A DNA stretch of 64,000 nucleotides from Burkholderia ubonensis subsp. mesacidophila (GTDB lineage Bacteria; Pseudomonadota; Gammaproteobacteria; Burkholderiales; Burkholderiaceae), in the NCBI RefSeq assembly GCF_002097715.1, contig NZ_CP020740.1, positions 89,350 to 153,349 of the forward strand. The letters run 5' to 3'. The notes below the pieces were generated by a model. The model made no database searches and had not been told where the DNA came from. It saw only the letters and a program-made list of their open reading frames with translations. Positions 26,947 through 34,682 of the stretch are shown piece by piece (positions within the stretch are counted from its first letter, which is position 1; every line of letters begins with the position of its first letter). The translations under genes and the position numbers were made by a program.

Positions 26947-27019
26947 GATGATTTCCGCGTGTATTGAATCATCGTAGCACTCAGCGTGAAATCGAACGGA
27001 TGCGTCCCGTAGTGCGTGT

Positions 27020-27256
27020 CTACTCAGCGGGCCCGAGGATTACATCGACAGCGGCCTGGCCGGCGATCTCCGCAACAAGGTAGGCCCAGCGTTCGGAAAA
27101 CGGACCACCCCGGATTTTGATGCGCTCGCCGAGCGCTGCCACACCAGGAGGCTTGATGGGTCCTTTGATGCGAAACCAGACATCGAACATATCCGCCGAT
27201 GTGGAAAGCAGATCAATGTGAATCTCGAATCCGCGATATGCGACTGTTCGTTGCAT
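27020..27256 (-). CDS. Hypothetical small protein
   Basis: This 78-aa protein starts at ATG 27256 (MQRTVAYRGFEIHIDLLSTS). It has an alternating beta pattern and a C-terminal helix, AYLVAEIAGQAAVDVILG. Its opening resembles that of the 19694-19966 protein. The upstream frame extension to 27292 has no start signal. Function is unknown. Confidence 0.6.
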   Translation of the reverse strand: MQRTVAYRGFEIHIDLLSTSADMFDVWFRIKGPIKPPGVAALGERIKIRGGPFSERWAYLVAEIAGQAAVDVILGPAE

Positions 27257-27325
27257 GAAGACCTCGGGTTGCAGCAGCGCGAGAAGCCACAAAAGCCAAT
27301 GGTAAACCTATTTTCTTCTGCCTGC

Positions 27326-27411
27326 GTTAAGGGTTATTCGATGCCTGCCCGCACGCGTCGTCGCGCGCTCATAGTCACGCGAATGAGGGCAGGCATCGAA
27401 TAACCCTTAAC
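27326..27411. repeat. 25-bp inverted repeat beside the transposon recombinase (candidate resolution site)
   Basis: Left arm 27326-27350 (GTTAAGGGTTATTCGATGCC...) and right arm 27387-27411 are perfectly complementary over 25 bp and separated by 36 bp. The site lies 150 bp upstream of the recombinase gene, inside the Tn3-family transposon. In Tn4430 and Tn4651 the tyrosine-recombinase resolution sites also consist of inverted recognition elements next to the recombinase gene. Confidence 0.8.
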
Positions 27412-27561
27412 GTCTGCTGCCGCCCCGTAGGTCATGCCTCACGAGCTGACCGGAGAGCGAGACCGGGCTGCTCTGGGCACGGTTTGGGGTGCACGGAATA
27501 CGGGCTAGACTGATAAATACTATTATCTGCCTGTCACTGTTTTTGATCTAAACTGGCGACC

Positions 27562-29241
27562 ATGAAAACGCGCGAGACCGAACCCGTCACGTTTCCCGAC
27601 GACGCCGAACTGGCCGCGCTGCGCGCCTGGTACGCCGGGCTCGACGCGCGAGCGGCCGTCGCACGCTATCTGGGCGACCGCAAGGCGCTAGGGGCATCCG
27701 CGCGCAGCGTGCTCGGTCGCATCCGGCGTGCATTGGTCGCATACGCGGCAAGCCGCCATCGAAACGATCTGGCGGAGGTATTCCGCGAAAGGAGCCCCAC
27801 GTCGGCCGACACCGCTGTGCGCGCGATCGAAACTTTGCGCTATCTGCCAGCACCGGCGCCGCGCATTGCCGACGAGATCGACCGGTGGTTGCCGCCGCGC
27901 GCTGTGGCCGCCCTGCGGGCGCATGGCATCCGGACGCTCGCCGATCTGACCGTGCGGATTCCGCGCCGGCGCCGCTGGTGGACAGCGATCGCCGGACTCG
28001 GCGTCACTGGCGCACGCCGCGTGGAGGCGTTTTTTGCTGCCCATCCGGCGCTGACCGAACGGGCGCGGGCGTTGATCGTCGCAGCGCCGGCCGGCGACAT
28101 CGTGCCGTGGGAGAAGTTGCGCGTGCCGCACGAAGTCGATGGCTCGCGCGGGCAGTTCCGCGCACCGCAGGCCGCCTGCCTGCTGAATGCGTCCAACGAT
28201 TACGAGGCGATCCAATCTTGGCTGTCACTGCACGAATCGGCCGCCACGCAACGCTCCTACCGTAAAGAAGCTGAGCGCCTGATCCTGTGGGCGATCGTCG
28301 AGCGCGGCCGCGCGCTGTCGTCGCTCACCACTGACGATGCGATCGCGTACCGGACATTTCTGCGCCGGGCCACACCGCGCGAGCGTTGGGTCGGGCCGTC
28401 GCGCCCTCGGCACAGTATCGAATGGCGGCCGTTCACCGGCGCGCTCTCTGCCCGATCAGCAGCATACGCACTGAACGTCCTGTCAGCGCTGTTTCGCTGG
28501 CTGGTCGAGCAGCGCTACGTGCTCGCGAATCCATTCGCCGGCGTCAAGGTCAAGAGCCATGCACCACGCGCGGGATTGGACGTGTCGCGGGGCTTCTCGG
28601 AGGGCGAGTGGTTGCTGATCCGCACGCTAGCCGATGGCCTCGAATGGTCTTATGGCTGGAGCGTGCTGGCCGCCCAGCGCTTGCGGTTTCTGCTCGACTT
28701 CGGCTATGCGACCGGCCTGCGCGCGAGCGAACTGGTCGGCGCGACGCTTGCCGACATTCGCCGGGACGAGCAAGGTGATCACTGGCTGCACGTGCTCGGC
28801 AAGGGTGGCAAGCACGGCAAGGTGGCATTGCCACCGCTTGCGCGGACGGCACTCGACCAGTTTCTCGTGCAGCGGGGCCTGCCGGTCACGCCCGCGCGCT
28901 GGAATCCGGCGACGCCGCTCGTCGCGAGTCTCGAGGGGGACGGCGCGCACATCGAAAGCACAAGGCTTTGGCGCGTGCTTAGGCGGTTCTTCGTACTGGT
29001 CGCAGATGCGATCCAGGACGAGCGGCCCGCGACAGCCGAGAAGTTGCGCCGCGCAAGCCCGCACTGGATGCGGCACACGCACGCGTCACATGCGCTGGCC
29101 CGAGGCGCCGAGCTAATCATGGTGCGTGACAATCTGCGCCATTCGTCGATCTCGACGACGTCAACCTATCTGCACAGCGACGAAGTGCAGCGAGCCCGCC
29201 AGTTCGATCAGGCGTTCGCCGCACGCGACCTCAAGCGATAG
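27562..29241 (+). CDS. Tyrosine recombinase of the Tn3-family transposon (putative cointegrate resolvase)
   Basis: This 559-aa protein has an N-terminal extension of about 210 residues with WLPPRAVAALRAHGIRTLADL and RRRWWTAIAGLGVTGARRVEAF, the same module as in the other recombinases of this window. The core-binding domain contains ATQRSYRKEAERLILWA. The catalytic domain is complete: YATGLRASEL (Arg I), SPHWMRHTHASHALA and NLRHSSISTTSTYLHSDE (His and Tyr). It reads toward the right inverted repeat, ending 51 bp from it. It is much longer than TnpI of Tn4430, so if it is the resolvase it is of an unusual type. Confidence 0.88.
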   Translation: MKTRETEPVTFPDDAELAALRAWYAGLDARAAVARYLGDRKALGASARSVLGRIRRALVAYAASRHRNDLAEVFRERSPTSADTAVRAIETLRYLPAPAPRIADEIDRWLPPRAVAALRAHGIRTLADLTVRIPRRRRWWTAIAGLGVTGARRVEAFFAAHPALTERARALIVAAPAGDIVPWEKLRVPHEVDGSRGQFRAPQAACLLNASNDYEAIQSWLSLHESAATQRSYRKEAERLILWAIVERGRALSSLTTDDAIAYRTFLRRATPRERWVGPSRPRHSIEWRPFTGALSARSAAYALNVLSALFRWLVEQRYVLANPFAGVKVKSHAPRAGLDVSRGFSEGEWLLIRTLADGLEWSYGWSVLAAQRLRFLLDFGYATGLRASELVGATLADIRRDEQGDHWLHVLGKGGKHGKVALPPLARTALDQFLVQRGLPVTPARWNPATPLVASLEGDGAHIESTRLWRVLRRFFVLVADAIQDERPATAEKLRRASPHWMRHTHASHALARGAELIMVRDNLRHSSISTTSTYLHSDEVQRARQFDQAFAARDLKR

Positions 29242-29292
29242 CTCGTTTATGTCGATTCACGAATAAGCGCACGAATTTTCATAACTTCGGGG

Positions 29293-29330
29293 CTTATGAT
29301 AGGAAATTGCGCTTACCTTGTTCATCCCCC
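29293..29330 (-). repeat. Right 38-bp inverted repeat of the Tn3-family transposon
   Basis: On the minus strand it reads GGGGGATGAACAAGGTAAG...ATCATAAG, matching the left end apart from about three positions. The target duplication TTGAT follows at 29331-29335. Confidence 0.95.
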
Positions 29331-30371
29331 TTGATGGAAAGCGTGTCCGCAGGTCTGGACGAGCGAGTTCAGCAGCTCAAGGCAATCTGGCAAGGCGGCA
29401 TCGCCGCGTATACCGTAATTGCCGCTGCGGTCGATCCAACGCTGCCTGATCGGACGATCAAGTCGTACCGGGGAGATCTCTTCGCGATTGACGAGCTCCA
29501 AATTGACGAAAGCGGGACGTTTTACGCGCGGTACTCGCGTGTGCTGACACCGGTTGAGTTTAGGATCGACACGGCGACGCACCGGAGCGCCGCGGGCGAA
29601 GGGCTGTTCCCGGTTGACGCGCAAATGGAGTCCGGCCTGTCGTCGGCGACCGTTCGTGAAAAGTTGCCGCTTATGCGCGAGTGGCTCATTGGCGTCGCGC
29701 GGAATCGCGCGCCCGTGCAATACGCGGAGCTGATGCGTCGATTCGATCTCTGGTACGGCACGCTCTTCACGAGCCTGAAGCAGCTTGGTCAGGCGTGCGT
29801 CGCGGCAGGCGAGCCGGTGATCACGGCATTGGTCGTCGATAAGGAGACCGGGCGCTGCTCGAAAGGCTTCAAGGATGTCTTCGGTATCGAAGACGACGAG
29901 GCGGAGCGCACGCGCTGTTACGCGTACTGGTCGGTCCCAGGTGCGGCTATCGCGGCGAGCGGCTCCGACGCCGCGAGCGACGACCACGTGACTTCGCCTC
30001 CGGACAGTACCGGCGAGGACCTCGCGCGCGAAAATGCGGAAAGTATCGCGCGCTTCATGAGTGTCGAAGTTAGGCCGCAACAATCCGCGTTTCGTCGCGC
30101 AGTTTTCGTCGCCTATGGTGGCAAATGTGCCGTATCAGGGTGTGACGTTCCTGAGGCATTGGAGGCGGCGCACCGGCATGGCCGTATTTGGCGGGATGGC
30201 CACAATCAGGCGAGCGACGGAATCCTGCTTCGCCGAGACCTCCATGGTTTGTATGATCGCGAGCTGCTCGACTTGTCGGAGGGCGTTGCTCGCTTTGATG
30301 CCCGGGTTCTCCGCCACTACGAGCACCTCGAAGGTCTGAGGGTTTCTGCGGTATCCGACGGTGCCGACTAA
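29331..30371 (+). pseudogene. HNH endonuclease gene, 3' part, split by the Tn3-family transposon
   Basis: This carries residues from LMESVSAGLDERVQQL onward. The C-terminal HNH_2-type motif is CAVSGCDVPEALEAAHRHG...NQASDGILLRRDLHGLYDREL (first His in AAH, Asn/Asp in SDGILL, His in DLHGLYD). The joined protein would be about 403 aa, with an undefined N-terminal domain and an HNH nuclease at the end, as in restriction-type or Mrr-like effectors. The frame reopens before the transposon end, so an N-terminally truncated protein could be made from a start inside the transposon; I treat the gene as disrupted. Confidence 0.85.
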
Positions 30372-30377
30372 CCGCTA

Positions 30378-31064
30378 CTCGTTCGGTGCCTGAACATAGG
30401 GGAAGAGGGTGGCCCGGTTCTCGCCGGTGCTGCCGGACAATGGATGGGCGACGGCCATCCGTTCGAGCGGCGCGAGCACGTTGGCCCGGCCGCCGACCTC
30501 GATGATCTGGTTGTCCGGGGCCGTGAGCGGATCGCAGATGTCGACGTCGGCGTCGACCCGCAGGCCGATCGTCGCTTCGTGCTGTCGCAGCCACGCGACG
30601 ATGTGACGGGCGCGGCCGGCGCCGATGCGCGGCACGGCCCGCCACCAGGTGCCGCCGCGCGCGTTGCAAAACGCCACGAGTTCCGCGAGCGTCGCGATGT
30701 GCTGCGACTTCAGGCGCACGGCGACCAGCGGCCGGAACCACACCGCGAGCTGCGCCGCCTGCTCGACCATCTTCGGTGAGACGGCAGCGAGCTTGGCGCT
30801 GCCGTGCTTCTTCGTAGAGGCCTTCAGGTGCTCGGCCAGCACGGGCGAGCCGTGCTCGAGCGCGAGCGCGACCAAATCAGCCTGCATGTCGCGCATCCGT
30901 CGCTCGACGGCCGCGGCCGTAAGTGGGACACCGCTCTCGTCCTCGCCCAGGTACAGGCGGCCGATAGTCGCCGCCGCGACGTGCTGGACATAGGCCCGCA
31001 GCGCGGTGAACTCCTTGCGAGTGTAGGTGCGCTGGTGCGCGACGGTCTGCGGCCGATTGGACAT
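30378..31064 (-). pseudogene. Tyrosine recombinase, N-terminal half only
   Basis: This 229-aa frame (MSNRPQTVAHQRTYTRKEFT...) matches the N-terminal half of the recombinase at 7977-9796. It includes ATLAELVAFCNARGGTWWRA and RIGAGRARHIVAWLRQHEA. It ends at NE-stop, just after the HNH gene, before any catalytic residue. An in-frame 11-residue deletion is present after QLAV. It preserves the intact N-terminus that the other copy lost. Non-functional as a recombinase. Confidence 0.85.
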
Positions 31065-31251
31065 GGCGGCTCCTCAGAAAGCGGGTTGGTTGGTGTAGCG
31101 TGGTCGGTCGAGTTGCTCGCGCAGCCAGTCGTCGTCGGCCAGCGCGACGGCGAGGAAAGGGGGGACGGCCAGCCAGCGCAGACCGAATTCTTCGTCGTGC
31201 GCGGGATTCTTGCGACGCCGGTACCACTCGGCGAGCCCCCGGCGGACCGGG
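30379..31251. repeat. Dispersed duplication, copy 2 (partner at 9091-9983)
   Basis: Homologous to 9091-9983 in the same orientation, with the same boundaries of homology. Here the upstream 299-aa gene is complete and the recombinase is truncated; the reverse holds for copy 1. Confidence 0.85.
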
Positions 31252-31973
31252 TAAGGCCGCAGGTTGTCGGTCGTCTTGAGCCAGAAATCCGCGGTGTGCG
31301 GGCCGCTCACGCGAATCAGCGTGCCTGCTCCTACGGACGCGATGTCGACGCGCTTGCCGTTGCGTACTGCATTCGCAATCAGCGCGACGGCCGGCCGATG
31401 CGTTGTTGTATATCCCACGCGTACCTTGCGCAGCACTGCCGTGTCTCCGAAGCGAGCAGCCAGCCAGACCACGGCCGCAACCAAGCGGTGATTCCCGTTC
31501 GAGCAATGCACGGCGCCGCCGTACGCACTGAGGTCGAGCGTGCGGCGCGCGGTCGCGGACGGAAAGAGCGTCGCGCCAATCTCGGACTCGAAGTAGGTCA
31601 GTGCACGTTCGTCCCAGTCGCTGCACTGCAAGCCGTCGAACAGCTCGCGCCAGGTCGTCGCGCCGGTCGCGAAATTCTTGTGCGAGAGCGCGACAATCGA
31701 CGTCAGCGGCACGTCGAAATACCCAGCTTGGTACTCGCCGTGCTCCAGCAGCGAAATCACTTCGCGCAGGTCCTGGTCGACGGCCACGGGCCGGTCGAGG
31801 ATGGCGGTGCGGGAGCACTCCGCGGCGAGGCGTATCTTGGCCTTGATGGGCGCAATCGGGCGAGTCAGTCGCGCCGCGAACAGGGCAGCGGTGTAGGCCG
31901 GGAACTCGGAGGGGTCGCGCGGCGCCTGGGGGCGATTGGGGGTGTGCTTCGGGTCTTGCATTTTCGTTTCCAT
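31074..31973 (-). CDS. Hypothetical protein with a ParB/sulfiredoxin-like motif, linked to recombinases
   Basis: This 299-aa protein contains YGGAVHCSNGNHRLVAAVVWLA (about residues 150-171), resembling the xxDGNHRL element of ParB/Srx-fold domains, plus a hydrophilic C-terminus (GLAEWYRRRKNPAHDEEFG). The assignment to that fold is tentative. Its stop is 10 bp before the start of the recombinase fragment, and a truncated copy holds the same place before the other recombinase, so the two genes travelled together. The ATG at 31973 is the first start. Confidence 0.7.
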   Translation of the reverse strand: METKMQDPKHTPNRPQAPRDPSEFPAYTAALFAARLTRPIAPIKAKIRLAAECSRTAILDRPVAVDQDLREVISLLEHGEYQAGYFDVPLTSIVALSHKNFATGATTWRELFDGLQCSDWDERALTYFESEIGATLFPSATARRTLDLSAYGGAVHCSNGNHRLVAAVVWLAARFGDTAVLRKVRVGYTTTHRPAVALIANAVRNGKRVDIASVGAGTLIRVSGPHTADFWLKTTDNLRPYPVRRGLAEWYRRRKNPAHDEEFGLRWLAVPPFLAVALADDDWLREQLDRPRYTNQPAF

Positions 31974-32174
31974 GCGAAGGGTTGACGTGGACCAGCGAAT
32001 CGACCGCTGGCCGACCCAGATCGCCTGCGCGGGTGCCGTGCACGCGTCGATGGGCTGAAAACGTATAGCGAAGTTTTCGGTGCTACCGCGCGAATGAGAT
32101 CGCGCGCGACAATGCCTGCTCGAGCAACGTTTCTTCGCGGCCGCGCGCAGCCGACGGGCGGGCCGGCATGCGCA

Positions 32175-32453
32175 TCATGCTGGCCGCCCCGTATAACGCC
32201 GTGCACGGTGCTGCGCGCGCAGCCAGCCCGTGTCCGCCGGCGCCGCCGCGAGCTCGCGCGACACCGGCTGCCAGTCCAGGCCCCTCCCGTCGCGTCGCAG
32301 TCCGCGGAAGTGCCGGCGCAGCCTGCCGAGCCAGCCGCCCGGCGCTGCGATCGGCGTTACCTGCCGTCCTTGAGCTGCCCAATACCGGGTCCAGTCGGAC
32401 GTGTGGGCGTGGAGGAACACCGGGCGGGACGGTATCGACCTGTAAGCCGGCAC
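32175..32453 (-). CDS. Possible small protein, frame uncertain
   Basis: A 92-aa frame from GTG 32453 (MPAYRSIPSRPVFLHAHTSD...GWLRAQHRARRYTG) has protein-like composition with Trp, His and Tyr. A competing frame starts at ATG 32469, overlapping the previous stop (TGATG), and runs to 32083 with a more random Arg/Ala/Pro-rich sequence. Either could be real, or both halves could be one frameshifted gene. No family is recognised. 31974-32174 has nothing else convincing. Confidence 0.35.
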   Translation of the reverse strand: MPAYRSIPSRPVFLHAHTSDWTRYWAAQGRQVTPIAAPGGWLGRLRRHFRGLRRDGRGLDWQPVSRELAAAPADTGWLRAQHRARRYTGRPA

Positions 32454-32468
32454 GGAGCGGCGCGGACA

Positions 32469-32597
32469 TCACGCGAGCGCCGCGCGATCGACGGGCCGAT
32501 AGCCGGTCGAGGTCTTGAGTTCGCGGAGTGCCCATGCCGCGCTGCGCCGTCGGATTAGAAGCGCGTAGGCGTCTGGGCCGCGCGGCCGATTCGTCAC
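32469..32597 (-). CDS. Very small basic protein coupled to the nuclease gene
   Basis: This 42-aa protein (GTG 32597; TNRPRGPDAYALLIRRRSAA) begins 2 bp after the stop of the nuclease gene (TGAACGTG). It ends in a TGATG overlap with the next possible gene. The tight spacing supports real translation. It is Arg/Ala-rich and helical; function unknown. Confidence 0.5.
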   Translation of the reverse strand: MTNRPRGPDAYALLIRRRSAAWALRELKTSTGYRPVDRAALA

Positions 32598-32599
32598 GT

Positions 32600-33520
32600 T
32601 CAGGCCTCCGGCATCGGCACGGGCGAAAGATCCGGATCTGGCGGACTGCGGAAATCGGTCATCCCGCCCAGTGTTGAGCCACCCCAGCGACAGAACAGGT
32701 CCGCGTAGTTGACGTCGGAAGGCTGGTAGTGGCTGGCGCGTTGAATCACGAAGGTCAGGAATGCCAGCAGCACCAGACCATCGACCGCGGACGTCGAGAA
32801 ATAGTCGTTGCACCAGGCGTCTTCGAACTGGAAATCCAGACGCTCTTCTTCGCGCTCGAGGTCAGTCCATTTGACCTCGTCGGGCGTCTGGCCGCGGTGG
32901 AGGCCGAACACGTGCGCGTAGCCGTGTCCCTTCACCAGCACCGAGAAATGGTCGTCCAGCACGAACACGCCGTCGGGTTGGCACCCCGCGCCAGCGTAGC
33001 GTGTCAGGGACAGTGCCGGAGTTAGCCAGCCGTCGAAATCGCAGTCCCGATCCACTCGGTATGCAAACACATGCCGGAACGGGCGGTAGCCGCTGTCGGT
33101 TAAGCCGTGCTCCAGCAGGGTATCGAACTGGGCCAGCTTGGCGGTCGCCGCCGCGAGCGTGCGATCGTCGAGCGTCGACTTGACCTCGATCACACCGAGC
33201 GTGGCCTCGAGCGGCACGAGGCGTCGGGTGTCGTCGCCGATGTCCAGCGGCAGCGCCGGGCAGTTCAACGCGTCATAGACGATCACGTCGAATTCGGGCG
33301 TGGTCGCGTCGCCCGCATAGTACACGTGGCCGCGCGTGACGCCCCATTTCGGGGGCAGGCGCTCGCGCAGGAACTGCCGCACGCGCGCTTCGCGCGGGCC
33401 GCCCTTGTGGTCGGGGCGTGCGTGCGCGGCACTGTCGGCGAACGTGGCCCACAGGCTGGCGGCAGCGGCACGGAGCAACTGGCGAACATCGACGGGCGGC
33501 GCCCGGTGCGCAGACGGCAT
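32600..33520 (-). CDS. DUF6602-type protein with a PD-(D/E)xK nuclease signature
   Basis: This 306-aa protein has PREARVRQFLRERLPPKWGVT near residue 44, then TPEFDVIVYDALNCP, then LVPLEATLGVIEVKSTLDD. The order D-x(n)-E-V-K in FDVIVYD and GVIEVKS is the PD-(D/E)xK active-site pattern, and the overall layout is that of DUF6602. Such proteins occur in accessory regions and may act on DNA, possibly in defence. The ATG at 33520 has GAGG upstream; a GTG two codons earlier is the alternative. Two tiny genes follow without gaps. Confidence 0.75.
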   Translation of the reverse strand: MPSAHRAPPVDVRQLLRAAAASLWATFADSAAHARPDHKGGPREARVRQFLRERLPPKWGVTRGHVYYAGDATTPEFDVIVYDALNCPALPLDIGDDTRRLVPLEATLGVIEVKSTLDDRTLAAATAKLAQFDTLLEHGLTDSGYRPFRHVFAYRVDRDCDFDGWLTPALSLTRYAGAGCQPDGVFVLDDHFSVLVKGHGYAHVFGLHRGQTPDEVKWTDLEREEERLDFQFEDAWCNDYFSTSAVDGLVLLAFLTFVIQRASHYQPSDVNYADLFCRWGGSTLGGMTDFRSPPDPDLSPVPMPEA

Positions 33521-33610
33521 AAACACCTCGATGGACAGGTGGATTGGGTCGGTGACCCCTTAACCGGCAAGGCGCAAAGTGCCATACCCCTATTTAAGGC
33601 CACTAAGCGT

Positions 33611-33638
33611 AACCGTGATAATACGAATTATCACGGCT
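33611..33638. repeat. dif-like palindrome A (11-6-11)
   Basis: Arms AACCGTGATAA and TTATCACGGCT flank the spacer TACGAA; the arms are complementary at 10 of 11 positions. The spacer equals that of site B. It lies 91 bp upstream of the nuclease gene. A TATAAT at 33638-33643 next to it allows an operator role as the alternative. Confidence 0.6.
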
Positions 33639-34106
33639 ATAATTATATGGGGTCAGATAACAATATTGGAATTCGCCGCTCACACAACGAAAGTTGTGTC
33701 CAAATTTCAACTAATGTTGTGTTGATGGAGCGCTCGCTGCTCCCTAGCTCCCTGTCGCACGCGGGTGCCGGACGTTGAACCTTGCCAGGTCTGGGTTCGT
33801 GGCCAATCCATGGCGGCAAGATCGGCGCGACCCCTGGCCGAGTCCGAGGACGCGATCGCCGCCGCGGGTCCGTGGCGCACTGCCGCAGACAATTCAGACT
33901 ATTGTCGGCGCCATCGTGACTTACTGCGAGCAGCTCGCGCGCTTCCCGGCCTGCGGAGATGTCCCGCATACCAGCTCAGGAGTTCGTGCAGATCCTCTCG
34001 CGGGCCTTCGCGCGCGCGGATCAAAATGCAGACGGCCCGCGCAGTTTCTGCACGGGCCGTCAGGTTCAGGATGGGGCGGTACGCCGCCGGCGCGGGTGCT
34101 GGATCG
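33639..34106. other. Region without a recognised gene
   Basis: No frame here gives a recognisable protein. The only structure is the terminator-like hairpin at 34031-34061. Confidence 0.4.
34031..34061 (-). terminator. Strong hairpin, likely terminator
   Basis: Arms GACGGCCCG and CGGGCCGTC, continued by GCAG/CTGC pairing around a TTTC loop, give a long GC-rich stem. On the minus strand it is followed by TGCATTTTGA. It lies 46 bp after the end of the leftward gene at 34107. Confidence 0.65.
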
Positions 34107-34682
34107 TCACGGTCGCGTGCGCGGGCGCACGCCCAGACGGGTATGGATTTCTTCCCGGCCCTGTTCGGCCTGCTCGTCAGGATCGGTGAACTCTAGGGTC
34201 ATCCGGGACGGATCGAGCGGTCCGCTGAGCGTGCGTCGCCGTGGGGGCTGACGACGCTCGATCGCCACAAACCCCAGCGAGTCATTGCGCGCGACATGGT
34301 CCCCTGTTAGCGGCTCGCGCGGATCGCGCAGTATCGCGGCAGTCACCACATCGGGACGCGGCACGCCCTCGCCGATCGTCCCAAACGTGAGCGAGCCGAA
34401 CTTGTTCATCAGCGACAGCTCGCGCTCAAGGTTGGTCAGGCGCTCGTCCGTCCGCTTCTCCCGTCGCTGGATGTAACGCAGGTAAAAGCGGGCCTTCCGG
34501 ATCGCACCAGACGGCACCGGAGCCTCCAGCAGACCGGAATGGGCCGCAGCCTTTTGCGTTTTCGGGTCCTTCAGCACCTTCAGGCCTTTGAGCGCCTTCG
34601 ACGCAGACCGCCGGCCCGAGCCGGCACGCACGCGTCGGGCACCCTGCCGGCCTTGCGGGAATTCGCGGTCAGGGTTGCTCAT
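34107..34682 (-). CDS. Hypothetical basic protein
   Basis: This 191-aa protein has a Lys/Arg-rich N-terminus (about residues 11-45), a helical/coiled segment (RFYLRYIQRREKRTDERLTNLERELSLM) and a C-terminal region with GFVAIERRQPPRRR. No domain is recognised. Its ATG overlaps the stop of the upstream gene (ATGA, 34682-34679), so the two form a coupled pair. The upstream acetyltransferase-like partner suggests a two-protein module, possibly DNA- or RNA-binding. Confidence 0.65.
   Translation of the reverse strand: MSNPDREFPQGRQGARRVRAGSGRRSASKALKGLKVLKDPKTQKAAAHSGLLEAPVPSGAIRKARFYLRYIQRREKRTDERLTNLERELSLMNKFGSLTFGTIGEGVPRPDVVTAAILRDPREPLTGDHVARNDSLGFVAIERRQPPRRRTLSGPLDPSRMTLEFTDPDEQAEQGREEIHTRLGVRPRTRP

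Larger units (their letters stand above)
14071..29330 (+). mobile_element. Complete Tn3-family transposon, 15,260 bp, with stress/membrane cargo
   Basis: Bounded by 38-bp inverted repeats beginning GGGG and ending TAAG (14071-14108 and 29293-29330), with an identical 5-bp target duplication TTGAT on each side (14066-14070, 29331-29335). It carries tnpA (14213-17209), a coupled small gene, about ten cargo genes, an IS21-family element and a tyrosine recombinase (27562-29241) next to a 25-bp inverted repeat. It therefore uses a tyrosine recombinase, not a serine resolvase, for cointegrate resolution. It inserted into an HNH endonuclease gene. The perfect duplication suggests a simple, fairly recent insertion. 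Confidence 0.95.

Noticed and set aside
32083..32469. 128-aa frame starting in a TGATG overlap
   Set aside because: Composition is random-looking (Arg/Ala/Pro) and a competing frame (32175-32453) is more protein-like; kept only as an alternative.
33611..33638. Site A as a simple operator rather than a recombination site
   Set aside because: Not excluded. A TATAAT is adjacent, but the shared TACGAA spacer, flank and 11-6-11 geometry with B, C and D favour a common site family, so it is listed there with lower confidence.
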